Positions 46,225 through 55,706 of a DNA stretch of 64,000 nt are shown piece after piece. How positions within the stretch are numbered: position 1 is the stretch's first letter; the number at the start of each line of letters is the position of its first letter. Source of the DNA: Tetraselmis striata (lineage: Eukaryota; Chlorophyta; Chlorodendrophyceae; Chlorodendrales; Chlorodendraceae); NCBI GenBank assembly GCA_006384855.1, contig VCJN01001554.1:18999-82998 (forward strand), in the 5' to 3' direction. The position numbers were made by a program, and so were the translations under genes. The notes beneath the pieces were generated by a model. It searched no databases, was not told where the DNA came from, and saw nothing but the letters and a program-made list of their open reading frames with translations.

Positions 46225-46775
46225 TTGATTGTATCCATGTGGACATCGCCGGCATCACTATTTAAATATTATTTTTCGGACATGTACATTCGTCCAATGG
46301 AGCTTGATGCTGCAATGCTCGACAAGATCCCTCACCGGCCGTATGTCCCCGATGATTTGGGTCGGCCTTCCGAAAAGGCGCCGTGCACAGCCATTCGCCG
46401 ACTCCATACCACATCTGCCGACGTCACTGGCAGACTGACATCTCTGCCATGCTGTGGAAATTTCTGAATTCGACCCATGAGGGAGGGCTTTGCCCACACC
46501 TGGCACTGCGTTCTCATGCTCTTGGCCTCGGAACAATTGTTGTGTGAACAATTGTTGTCTGCTTAGCAGCATGCCGCAGAAGAAGGGCGATCTCAGCGAG
46601 TTTGACAACTACAACGGTATCATATGATGCTCGAGGTCGTCTACAAGATTGCTGGCAACATCATCCTCGCGCGCATGAAGAAAAAAGCACGTCAAGAAGG
46701 GCCAGCTTGACTATGAGTCCCAGAATAGATTCCGTTCATTCAAAGGCACCTTCGACTTGATACCCGCGGGAGGCG
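46225..46775 (+). pseudogene. LINE reverse-transcriptase relic
   Basis: LDKIPHRPYVPDDLGRPSEK is followed, after frame changes, by PQKKGDLSEFDNYNGI, MLEVVYKIAGNIILARMKK and QEGQLDYESQNRFRSF. This is the order of the early palm/fingers blocks of non-LTR reverse transcriptases (pKKGD...NyRGI...l..K...iil.Rl, then Q.GFR). Stops and shifts interrupt it, and the catalytic YADD block is missing. It is a 5'- and 3'-truncated dead copy. Confidence 0.65.
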
Positions 46776-48517
46776 GGTGGCCAATACGACGCGCCTCTGA
46801 TTTTGCGGTTTGCGCACTGTGTTAGTCAGGTCCAATAATGTGTAAAGTACTGTCATGGGACCTTTAAGCATGTCTCCCTCTGTAATGCCTCCCACGCATT
46901 GCCGCATGTGCTATAGGAGTGCAGTGCAATGAGAACGGACCATATAGAGTGCAAAACATGTAAACCACAAGTACATGATGCTGTGGCTACGCCCTTGACC
47001 CTCCTGGCCTCATGGTTTACTGTCTACTTGTTGCTCGCTGCTCGCTATCACTAAGCTGCTCTTTGTCATTGCCCTCTCGCTGTAACTGTCACTCACTTTC
47101 GCTGTCACTCGTTGTCACGCACTATGACCCCTTGTCCAGCAACTCATCCTCCATATGCATCCGGTTTGCCTCTACCTCCTCGTCATGTCGCTGCAATAGC
47201 TCATGCTCCTCCTCCTCAGAAAGCTCGATCTCCATCGCCTCCTCTTGGTCGATGTCGATCACCTCCTCCTCCCTTGCGGCGGACTTGTGGCAGCGGAGGG
47301 CGCCGAGATCGCCCCGCTTCGTCCTCTTTGTTGTCCTCCATCACGGGGCAGGGAGGGTGCCTGGGGTTGTTGGGCCGTGGATAAGGTGGGAGTGACGGCG
47401 GCTACTGCGGGCCGCACAATTTATGATGTCGTGTGTGGCAGCGTGCAAGGGCAGGCGTGATCGCGCGCTTACTCATCTACGGTTATTGTGAGCTCGCGCT
47501 TTATAAACTGTTTCGTTCCCCGAAAAAATTCCTAAACAAAAAGTCCCCGCCCCTGGGGAACTTGGCAACTAAACCAAGAAATCAAATCCGAAGAGCCGAA
47601 CGCGCAGCGCCGTATAAAAACGTTGATCCGCCAGCCCGGCGCGAGACGGGGTCACGCCATACGATGTTTGACCATAAAAGTCGTGGCTAGTGGGGGTTAG
47701 CATCGTGGGTTCACCGGGCTTTACGGGTGCTTCTATCGTTCTACCCGTGCATGCATGTAGCGGCGTGTAGCCTTGCATGCGCCGCCGCCCGGGGTTCTGA
47801 TGTCGTCGCCGCCATGAGCATGCCGGTGACGACCGGCGGGAATCGGTTGGTTGGTGTTGTCTGAGTGGCATGTATACTACAAGTCTCGCCGAAGCTGATG
47901 GATGGGGGGAGGGTGAGGGGATGGGGGTGGGGGTGGGGGGGGGGGGGGGGGTTGCTGTACTTTTCTGATTTGGTTTCCGTAATAGCGTCTTGACCTCTTT
48001 ATATTCGAGAAAGGGAATGGAGCTCCATGATGTCTAATACTGCGTCATTAAGAAGGATGTCGCGGATACTGGATAGTAGTCGTTGCCAGCTCCATGTCGT
48101 AATCTCCACCCAGTGAGGCGCTACTGCGGGATGGCCGCGACCGCAACGGCAGTACTGTGCGTTGCCCCGGTACCGGTACGGGTATCACGCTCGCTCTCGC
48201 ACCGACATCCAAGGGTGTTGGGTCGCCCCAACCAACAGTGGGGCGGGACAGTGGCAATGGGCGGCGTAGCGCCCCTCCCCCCCCCCCCCCCCCCCCCATG
48301 CACACACCACTAGCCCATCATGCGGGTGTTAGTCATTTATTCGATTAATGTTGTACAGCTCGGCGGCTTGTTGGAACAATTACTCGTACATTCATGTGAT
48401 GTGGTCCTCGGCCCGATTCAAACCGGTATACAAGCTCTACACCGGCAGATGGTGATATCCAAGTCCGATCGGCACTTTTTTCGAGCTTGACATCTTAACA
48501 CTACGGCCACAAAATGT
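46776..48517. other. Gap with acidic ORF remnant and G/C tracts
   Basis: On the minus strand at about 47285-47120, REEEVIDIDQEEAMEIELSE and EEEEHELLQRHDEEVEANR form an acidic helix ending in a stop. It may be a transposon protein tail, but no family was identified. G tracts lie at 47930-47951 and a C tract at 48278-48297. A tRNA-like GGTTTGAATCGGGCC lies on the minus strand near 48410-48425. No working gene is supported. Confidence 0.35.
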
Positions 48518-48794
48518 ATGATTTAAACTCGTTTATGGGGTTTCCTCCTTTCCTAACCCCTTTTCCGGCTATAGTTGATGCTAAGTGGTACTGGTTACTA
48601 GTTCACCCATCGTTGCGCCCTTTTGGGTGCAGCACGAGTAGATATAAAAGCAGCCGTAACAATTGATTGAGCCTGCCATATTCCAGATTCGTTGCGTTAC
48701 AAGCAACGATTAACTGTCTCGTAATCTGTTGCGAGCAAGGGTCACAGGTTGTTTCAAGACCACACCCGGCTCACCATCCGTGAACGAAATTCTC

Positions 48795-49200
48795 ATCCGT
48801 TAGTGGCCGCGAAGGTGATCACGAGTGACTGTGTGGGGCGCCTTTCGTCGGAATTGCTGGTGCATTGCGAGGTCACCTTTCGGTGACCGCCGCACATCGA
48901 ACCATGGCAGCTCAACGGGGATGAGCCATGTGTCCGGACCGGGCCCTCCGACTTTACAGACTTCATGTATACCGTCTTCGGTGCGGCGCATCTTACAGCC
49001 ACACTAAGAGTGCGGCTCAACCATCCGCACGCCTACACATGGCGGCTCAATATAATCCGCCTCCCGTACCATCTCATCACTGCGTAGCGTCCGTCGGTTG
49101 TTACACTGCGTGTTACATCTGGTTCGCAACGACCATCTTTCGCGCGTGTACGTTACGCGCGTGACAGGCGCTACGAGCGCAACGGGCAAGCAGGGCGGCC
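48795..49200 (+). repeat. Left arm of 400-bp inverted repeat inside YR copy 1
   Basis: The segment reading CGACTTTACAGACTTCATG and then TCAACCATCCGCACGCCTAC is repeated in reverse at about 50000-50350. It corresponds to the leader of the recombinase frame in copy 2 (54100-54500). Confidence 0.85.
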
Positions 49201-49284
49201 CTCCTACTAAACCTTGCCATGCCATCCTACCTAAACCATGGCGGCCTAAACCATGGGCGGCCCTCCTACCTAAACCATACCATG

Positions 49285-49860
49285 CTCAATCGAGGCCATG
49301 AGGGCTCGGAAGTTGTAGTGATACTTGGGGGAGAGAGCAGACACAATCAACTCGGCTCGCTCAACGAAGCTGTGAGCGACATCAACATGTAAAGGAACTC
49401 GCAAAGGGGCAGCCTCAATGCGGCGTTGCCTTAGGAGCAAACCACGACGTGCGGCGGTGAGGTGCAGGCTGTTCTTAGCGATTGGGTCGAGGTTGTGTAG
49501 TTCAAAGAACGTGTTGATTGCTGACAGGTAGGTTGTAATGACGTAGCCTGGATGTGACATCGCTCACCAATCCAAGCGACGTACCGGACGACAGTAGCAG
49601 TGGTCGCCTCCAGCGGGCTGATGTTCTCGGAGTCGTGGCAAAACTCTGCGAACTGAGACAGGCTGCCGGCGTAGCTTTTAAGCGTCTGAGCGGTTAGGGA
49701 GCTGGAGAGTAGGTCGAGGGCATGCTGTCCCAACTCGTCCGAGCCGAACGCTTCCTTTAGACGAGACCGGAGTGAAGCAGCCCAAGGGGCGACAGCTTCG
49801 GGCTTGTCAATTGCGTAAGTACGGCGCTTGGCCGACGGAGTAACATTGGGGCGGTTCATT
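49285..49860 (-). pseudogene. YR recombinase N-terminal half, inverted and frameshifted
   Basis: On the minus strand it carries RRTYAIDKPEAVAPWAASLR, AQTLKSYAGSLSQFAEFCHD and VVRYVAWIGERCHI. After a frame change near 49540 come YLSAINTFFELHNLDPIAKN and LRQRRIEAAPLRVPL. It matches the first 320 residues of the intact recombinase of copy 2 and stops at RALMAS. The rest of the enzyme lies on the plus strand from 50563. It is non-functional. Confidence 0.85.
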
Positions 49861-49999
49861 GTAGCAAAGTACCCGGCCGCGGCGGTGAGATTGCCGGCGG
49901 TTGGTCCGTAGTTGCTGGACGGGTTAGTGAGGGCACCAATACGGGTTTGCGGGGCAAGGTTTAGGTAGGAGGGCCACCCTGCGCGCCCGTTGCGCTCGT

Positions 50000-50350
50000 A
50001 GCGCCTGTCACGCCCGTAACGTACACGCGCGAAAGATGGTCGTTGCGAACCAGATGTAACACGCGGTGTAACAACCGACGGACGCTACGCAGTGATGAGA
50101 TGGTACGGGAGGCGGATTATATTGAGCCGCCATGTGCATGCGTGCGGATGGTTGAGCCGCACTCTTAGTGTGGCTGTAAGATGCGCCGCACCGAAGACGG
50201 TATACATGAAGTCTGTAAAGTCGGAGGGCCCGGTCCGGACACATGGCTCATCCCATCGTTGAGCATGCCATGGTTCGATGTGCGGCGGTCACCGAAAGGT
50301 GACCTCGCAATGCACCAGCAATTCCGACGAAAGGCGCCCCACACAGTCAC
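50000..50350 (-). repeat. Right arm of 400-bp inverted repeat inside YR copy 1
   Basis: Reverse copy of 48795-49200. On the minus strand it is preceded by an RG-repeat coding segment (about 50550-50347, GRGRGRGRGSVRGRGREGD), like the gag tail of copy 2. Confidence 0.85.
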
Positions 50351-50562
50351 TCGTGATCACCTTCGCGGCCACGCCCGCGAACACTGCCACGTCCGCGTCC
50401 ACGCCCGCGTCCAGCGAGCGCCGCTGCTACACAAGCAGTAGCGGTAGCTTTTGCGCTGCTGGCGGCCGTCGCCTCGAAGACGCAACGTTCGTAGCCCTTC
50501 GTTAGGTCCCCGAAAATCGTTGAGCCCAGATATGCTCGGCGGCACTTCACGTTCTTTGCCAG

Positions 50563-51257
50563 AGGCCGGACTTACCGGCGTGTCATCCCGAGTGATGGAC
50601 GTGCATGTCGACGCCTACAACATCACCATGCAAGTGTACCGCAAAAAGGGGCGCGCCGGATGGCGCGGCCACGACGATCTACGCGTACTGCTATTTCCAG
50701 TTTCAGAGCACCCCCGCACTACGCGTCTCATGCACCTCTACTTCGTCGACGACGTACAGTCTGCCCCCTGGCTCCTGTCGCCTTGCTTTGGCCGAAACAA
50801 CTTCTTGGCGGTGACCCCGAGCGAGCAATCCAGCTCTTGGACTGCCGCCACGATGCCGGATTGGCTACTCTCCACGCGCAGGCCGTTCGGCTCGTTGGTG
50901 CTGCCCCTCCCGCCGGCACTTCCTAGAGCTCGCACATGCCTTCGCAAGGGTGCAACATCTGTTGCTAACGCCATCGGAGCCCCGCTGTCCCACATCCGCT
51001 ACCAAGGCGGATGGGCAACAAACTCAGACGTCAATCTGGACTACATCGACCCCAACGTCCGTCCATCGCCTGGCGCGTGGTTCCTCGGTCACATCGCGTC
51101 CCTCCGCCACTTATTCCCAGTGCAACAAGACTCCGCAGCGGTGCCGTCGGTGCGGTGCCGCGGTGGCTTTCCCGGTGCCCCCTCCCTGACCTGGCGCTAC
51201 CCCTCCTTCGCCAATCTCATGCTCTCTCTGTTCGCTCATCACTGGCAAAAACCTTGA
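50563..51257 (+). pseudogene. YR recombinase catalytic half, degenerate
   Basis: GLTGVSSRVMDVHVDAYNIT holds the first catalytic Arg. LSHIRYQGGWATNSDVNLDY holds the C-terminal Trp and Tyr. The HxxR motif seen in copy 2 as SHSLRKG reads ARTCLRKG here because of small indels, so His is lost. It joins the inverted N-terminal half at 50560, at the codon where that half stops. It is a dead copy. Confidence 0.85.
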
Positions 51258-51325
51258 AATGACCTAAACTCGTTTATGGGGTTTCCTCCTCTCCGAATCG
51301 CTTTTCCGGCTACCGTTGATGCTAA

Positions 51326-52245
51326 CCGCCGTCCTATCCGAACCAAATCACTGATTTGGAAACCTGCTTTTGCCCCTGCGAGAATAGCATGCAGAAATGC
51401 ATCCTATCCTGACCAAATAGCGACCGTTTTTGCATATCTCGCGATTTCAATTGATGACGCCATCCGCGCTCGTAACGGTAGCCGCTCCCCCCGCGCCCGC
51501 CGCTGTGGGTAGCGGCTCAGAGCCCCACCCGTGCGCATTGTGTCCGTTCTCACTGACGGTATATCGCATTGCGCCGCCTACATATGTGGCACCCGCCTAC
51601 CACCATGGCGCCGCTCAGACTGGCGCACACACGGCGGGCGCGTCCGACTGCTCGCCGCCCGCCATGGCGCCGTGTGTTCCTCGTCGTCATCGGTTGGGAT
51701 GAGAGCGAAGAGACTGTCCTCTTTCTGTACGCTAGCCATAGCCCCTAGGCGAGAAACGTTGACTGACTTTCGGGTTCGGGCGGTCGCCTCGACGTAGGCG
51801 GCCGAACACGCAGTAGACGGGTAATGGCGGCCGGGTGGTGGACTAGTGGGTGTGCCACGGGTGGGACGCGGGCCGCATGTGGGCCACCCGTGGGTGGCGG
51901 CGAGTTCGTTACTCACGACAGCTGCGAGCCGTGCGATGAACGATGGGCGCCTATGCGCCGTCCATCCAGCCTCTTTGACGTACCGACCGTTACGCGACCA
52001 AATAGGAAACGCGAGTGATTTCATCACTCGCTGAGGTCCGAATTACTGGAGCCTCGTGATTTGACCACCAATCCGATCACCCGCGATGACCAAATAGCGA
52101 TTTGGCTTCCCGAATCACTATGGGATCTGGACCGTACGATTAACGAGTAATGGCGTCATCAAGGATCCTACGGCCACGATCTTTTTCATGTACGGGTTAC
52201 CAAATTAGTCATCAGGATTGCTATTTGGTTAGGATAGGACGGGGG
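51326..52245. mobile_element. 920-bp TAA-flanked inverted-repeat transposon, Harbinger-like, non-autonomous
   Basis: The ends CCGCCGTCCTATCCGAACCA and, in reverse, CCCCCGTCCTATCCTAACCA form about 22-bp terminal inverted repeats. TAA occurs on both sides (51323-51325 and 52246-52248), a 3-bp target duplication as in PIF/Harbinger elements. The uninterrupted site is visible in repeat A1 of the same YR element. Inside, a 149-codon minus-strand ORF (52027-51578) has no recognised transposase motif. ATGACCAAATAGCG-like subterminal repeats occur. Confidence 0.8.
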
Positions 52246-52342
52246 TAAGTAACTAGTTCACCAATCGTTGCGCCCTTTCGGGTGCAGCACGAGTAGACAT
52301 AAAAGCAGCCGTAACAGTTGAGCCTGCCATCTTCCAGTTTCG

Positions 52343-52622
52343 CTGCGTTCCACGCAGCGCCCCCCCTGACTCCGCTTTCCCTCTACGTTTTCAGTCAACC
52401 TTCCTGCCAATATCGGCTCTTGTCTGTGTAAAAAGCCTGCGCAAAATGTTCGGCAGAACCAGACTCGACTGCTGTGAAATCTGGCATTTCAAAGTCGAGT
52501 CTGGTTTTGCCAAAAAGGTCGCGCAGGCTGTTTTACACAATCAAGAGCCGAAATTGGCAGGATGGTTTAGCGAAAGCGTGGAGGGAAAACGGAGTCAGGG
52601 GGGGCGCTGCGTGGAACGCAGC
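52343..52622. repeat. About 125-bp inverted repeat at the junction of the two YR elements
   Basis: CGCTGCGTTCCACGCAGCG, CCTGACTCCG, CTCTACG, CTGCCAAT, CGGCTCTTG, GCCTGCGC and CCAGACTCGAC on the left arm are mirrored on the right arm around position 52484. The palindrome arises where two elements meet at their 3' ends. Confidence 0.85.
52485..52512 (-). repeat. Repeat B2 of YR element copy 2
   Basis: This 28-bp segment (CATTTCAAAGTCGAGTCTGG then TTTTGCCA) is identical to B1 at 52789-52816 except for one base. Confidence 0.85.
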
Positions 52623-52791
52623 GAAAACTGGAAGATGGCAGGCTCAGCTGTTCTGGCTGCTTTTATGTCTACTCGTGCTGCACCCAACAAGGGCGCAACA
52701 ACAGTTACTAGTTCCCGTACCACTGAGCAGCACTTGTAGCTAAAAAGCGGTTAGGTCAAGGATGGAAACCCCATAAACTAGTTTAGATCAT
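52606..52791 (-). repeat. Repeat A2 of YR element copy 2
   Basis: 186 bp, identical to A1 (55521-55706) except A against G near 52760/55675. It holds ATAAAAGCAGCC on the minus strand, a possible TATA-type promoter core. Confidence 0.9.
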
Positions 52792-52816
52792 TTCAAAGTT
52801 GAGTCTGGTTTTGCCA
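52789..52816 (-). repeat. Repeat B1 of YR element copy 2
   Basis: 28 bp matching B2 at 27 positions, adjoining A2, between the recombinase gene and A2. Confidence 0.85.
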
Positions 52817-52869
52817 GTCTTGAGCGAACGGAGAGAGCGGTGGATTGACGGAGAAGGGGTAGCGCCAAG

Positions 52870-54456
52870 TCATGAAGGAGGCACTGGGAAGGCCACCGCT
52901 GCGGAGTCCTGTTGGACTTGGAAGTGGCGGAGGGGGGCGATGTGTCCAAAGAAGAACCACGCGCCAGGAGAAGGAAGAACGTTGGGGTCGATGTAGTCCA
53001 GAACGACATCAGAGTTAGTGGCCCAACCGCCTTGGTAGCGGATGTGGGACAGTGGCGCTCCGATGGCGTTTGCTGCAGAGGCTGCGCCCTTGCGTAGACT
53101 GTGTGAAGTCCAGGAAGTGCCAGCAGGGGGGGCAGCGTTGACTAGGTTGACTGCTGTAGACAACCAGTCTGACATCGTAGCCGCAGTACAAGGTTTTGAC
53201 AGCTCAGCCACATTGACAGCCCAGAAGTTGGAGGCAGCCAAGCCAAGAGTAACCAGGGGGACAGACTGGACGTTGTCGATGAAGTAGTGCAAGAGACGTG
53301 CCACTCGAGGGTGCTCGGACACTGGAAGGAGAAGTACGCGCAGGTCGCCGGGTCCCCACCGGCCAGCGCGACCCTTCTCGCGGTAGATCTGCAAGGTGAT
53401 GTTGTAGGTGTCGACATGCACATCTTGCACTCGACAGGAGACGCCAGTAAGGCCCATGGCAAAGAACAGGAAGTTGACAACCGAGGCCAAGAGGGCTCGG
53501 TAGTCGAGGTGGGACTCTGGGTAAGGAGCAGACACAATTAGCTCGGCCTTTGAGACGAAGCGGTAAGCTACCTCTGCAGGCAGAGGGACACGCAAAGGGG
53601 CAGCGTCCAGTCGGCGCTGACGCAACATTAACCCACGTCTTGCTGAAGTGAGGTGTAGGCTGTCCTTGGCGATCGGGACGAGGTTGTGCAGCTCGAAGAA
53701 GGTGTTGATGGCAGACAGGTAGGGTTGCAGCGATTTAGCTGCGATGTGCCCTCGCTCCCCGATCCAGGCAACGTACCGAACAACAGTAGCAGTAATCGCT
53801 TCCAGCGGGCTGATGTTCTCGGAGTCGTGGCAGAACTCAGCGAACTGAGACAACCTGCGGGCGTAGCTCTTGAGGGTCTGAGCGCTGAGGGAGCTGGAGA
53901 GCAGGTCGAGCGTCCGCTGGCCTAGCTCGTCTGAGCCGAACGCGTCCTGCAGTCGAGATCGCAGTGACGCAGCCCATGGAGCGATAGCTGCGGGCTCGTC
54001 AATTCCGTAAGTGCGTCGTTTTACTGACAGAGTTCCACCGGCACGGCTACTGTTCGCAAAGTACTCGGCAGCAACGGTTAGGTTTCCGGCGGTTGGCCGG
54101 TAGTTGCTGGACGGGTTTGCAGTAGCTTTAGTACGGGTTTGCGGGGCTAGGTTCAGGTAAGAGGGCCGCCCCGCGCGCCCTTCGCGCTCATAGCGCCTGT
54201 CACGTGCGTAACGTACACGCGCGAAACTTGGTCGTTGCGAACCAGATGTAACACGCAGTGTAACAACCGACGAACGCAGAGATGGGTTTGTAAGAAAGGC
54301 GGATGGTTGAGCCGCCATGTGCAGGCGTGCGGATGGTTGAGCCGCACTCGGCTGTAGCTGTAAGAAGCGCCGTACCGAGGAAGGTCTAAATGAAGTCTGT
54401 AAGGTGGGGGGGTCAGAATCCTGACACAGGGCGCTCATCCCGCCGTTGAGCTGCAA
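52870..54456 (-). CDS. Tyrosine recombinase of YR element (528 residues), apparently intact
   Basis: An N-terminal 130 residues of low complexity precede a core-binding SAM-like domain (AQTLKSYARRLSQFAEFCHD, about 192-211, and YLSAINTFFELHNLVPIAKD). The catalytic domain has Arg342 in GLTGVSCRVQDV, Lys361 in YREKGR, His452 and Arg455 in SHSLRKG, Trp478 in YQGGWATNSD and Tyr488 in VVLDYID. The full R-K-H-R-(H/W)-Y set of the phage-integrase/DIRS recombinases is therefore present without a stop. In PAT/DIRS elements this enzyme integrates a circular DNA copy without target duplication. It lies downstream of the gag-like frame and reads toward the B1A2 repeats. The ATG at 54456 is the first in the frame; the true start may be nearer residue 140. 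A degraded relative lies in copy 1. Confidence 0.92.
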   Translation of the reverse strand: MQLNGGMSALCQDSDPPTLQTSFRPSSVRRFLQLQPSAAQPSARLHMAAQPSAFLTNPSLRSSVVTLRVTSGSQRPSFARVRYARDRRYEREGRAGRPSYLNLAPQTRTKATANPSSNYRPTAGNLTVAAEYFANSSRAGGTLSVKRRTYGIDEPAAIAPWAASLRSRLQDAFGSDELGQRTLDLLSSSLSAQTLKSYARRLSQFAEFCHDSENISPLEAITATVVRYVAWIGERGHIAAKSLQPYLSAINTFFELHNLVPIAKDSLHLTSARRGLMLRQRRLDAAPLRVPLPAEVAYRFVSKAELIVSAPYPESHLDYRALLASVVNFLFFAMGLTGVSCRVQDVHVDTYNITLQIYREKGRAGRWGPGDLRVLLLPVSEHPRVARLLHYFIDNVQSVPLVTLGLAASNFWAVNVAELSKPCTAATMSDWLSTAVNLVNAAPPAGTSWTSHSLRKGAASAANAIGAPLSHIRYQGGWATNSDVVLDYIDPNVLPSPGAWFFFGHIAPLRHFQVQQDSAAVAFPVPPS

Positions 54457-54532
54457 GGGTGCGTCTTGCGGCGGTCACCGAAAGGTGGCCTCGCAAGGCT
54501 CCTGCAGCTCTGACGATCGGCGCCCCACACCG

Positions 54533-55439
54533 TCACTCGTGCTCACCTTCGCGGCCACGTCCACGTCCGCCGCCACGTCCTCGCCCACGCCCGCGACCTG
54601 CAGCTGCAGCCGCTACTCGAGAAGTAGCGGTCGCCTTGGCGCTGCTGGCAACGGTCGCCTCGAAGACGCGACGCTCGTAGTCCCTCATGAGGTCCCCAAA
54701 AATTGCAGAACCCAAATGCTCCGAAGCAGGCTGAAAATGCTGAGCTTGCAGCACGTCCAGAACACCTTGGTCACCGTGCACCCGCTTGATCTCACAGTTT
54801 CCGCAGGAAGGCTAGACGAAAACGAAACGCCTTGTCGATGGCCTCGGCGTGATTCCGAGCTCTCGCGAGGTAGGGGGTGAAGTCCTGGTTTGTGGCGGGG
54901 ACGTAAGGTAGCAGCTCGTCGAGCGCCACGAAAAGGGCGGCCATGTGGGCCCCGAAACACGACATCCACAAGTACTCCTCCTGGGCCGGCAGACGCCGGT
55001 CATCCTGCTTGAGGTACTCGTTCGTTAGGTCGGTGCTCAAAGGGAAAAGTGCATGCACTCGGTTGACCGGTCGAACGGCCTCGTAACCAGACTCTCCTCT
55101 ATGCAGTAGCTCTGGCACCGCGAGGTAATCATCCTCGGCACTCACGGATTTTGCTCCGACACGGCCGCTCTGGGCTAGCTCTAGCAAGTCGGGGCGCTCT
55201 GCGGCTCCCCCGCTGCCTGTCGGCTGTCCCGCGAAGCGCTGCCCTGAGCCGGAGCCATGTGCCCCTTCTCCATCAACAACGCGATCACGAGCCGTCAATT
55301 GTGCCACAGCTGTAGCCAGCTCTCGCAGTAATGAAGACTGGGCCCTCATATCTGCGTTCAGCGACTGCAACGTCGGCTCAGCGACGGGTTCTTCTCCATC
55401 TGACATGGTAACGCACGGACGTACGGACGAGAATATCAC
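54533..55439 (-). CDS. Gag-like ORF of YR element with RG-rich tail in a shifted frame
   Basis: The first frame (55439-54792, 215 codons) starts at an ATG in the leader. It has a helical N-terminus (LNADMRAQSSLLRELATAVA), a Gly/Ser linker, and a folded part ending LWMSCFGAHMAALFVALDEL and NHAEAIDKAFRFRLAF. It stops just after FLRKL. A second frame (54781-54533) carries on directly with GVLDVLQAQHFQPASEHLGS, FGDLMRDYERRVFEATVASS and a GRGRGRGRGGGRGRGRE tail. Passing from one to the other needs a +1 shift at AAACTGTGA; whether this is programmed or a mutation is unknown. Position before the recombinase and an RG-rich nucleic-acid-binding tail fit a retroelement gag. The fold itself is not recognised, so gag is inference. 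Confidence 0.6.
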
Positions 55440-55520
55440 ACTCGGGTGGCGAGCCGGGTGTGGTCTTGAACAACTTGGGGTGACCTTGCTCGCAACGGGT
55501 TACGAGACAGTTTTTACATC

Positions 55521-55706
55521 GCTGCGTGGAACGCAGCGAAAACTGGAAGATGGCAGGCTCAGCTGTTCTGGCTGCTTTTATGTCTACTCGTGCTGCACCC
55601 AACAAGGGCGCAACAACAGTTACTAGTTCCCGTACCACTGAGCAGCACTTGTAGCTAAAAAGCGGTTAGGTCGAGGATGGAAACCCCATAAACTAGTTTA
55701 GATCAT
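55521..55706 (-). repeat. Repeat A1 of YR element copy 2
   Basis: 186-bp copy of A2, at the outer 5' end of the element. Downstream leader CTGTCTCGTAACCCGTTGCG is shared with copy 1 (48714-48734). Confidence 0.9.

Larger units (their letters stand above)
48518..52484 (+). mobile_element. Older, scrambled YR element (copy 1)
   Basis: The left repeat A1 (48518-48707) and 5' leader match the minus-strand copy at 55706-55440. The right repeat A2 is split into 51259-51325 and 52246-52357 by an inserted transposon. The 3' tail runs to the junction with copy 2 at 52484. The gag-like frame is missing, and the recombinase is cut into two pieces on opposite strands. Read on plus, it ends tail to tail with copy 2. 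Confidence 0.75.
52485..55706 (-). mobile_element. YR element with split direct repeats (PAT/Ngaro/TOC1-like), no reverse transcriptase (copy 2)
   Basis: On the minus strand the order is A1 (55706-55521), gag-like ORF, tyrosine recombinase ORF, B1 (52816-52789), A2 (52791-52606), B2 (52512-52485). A1 and A2 are both 186 bp and differ at one base, so the insertion is recent. The A1-ORFs-B1A2-B2 layout is that of PAT, Ngaro and VIPER retrotransposons and of Chlamydomonas TOC1. The 2.7-kb interior has room only for the two genes seen. No reverse transcriptase, RNase H or methyltransferase frame occurs, so any copying through RNA needs enzymes from elsewhere. Confidence 0.85.

Noticed and set aside
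47012-47395. Ser-rich plus ORF
   Set aside because: Reverse of an acidic minus-strand segment; composition explains the open frame.
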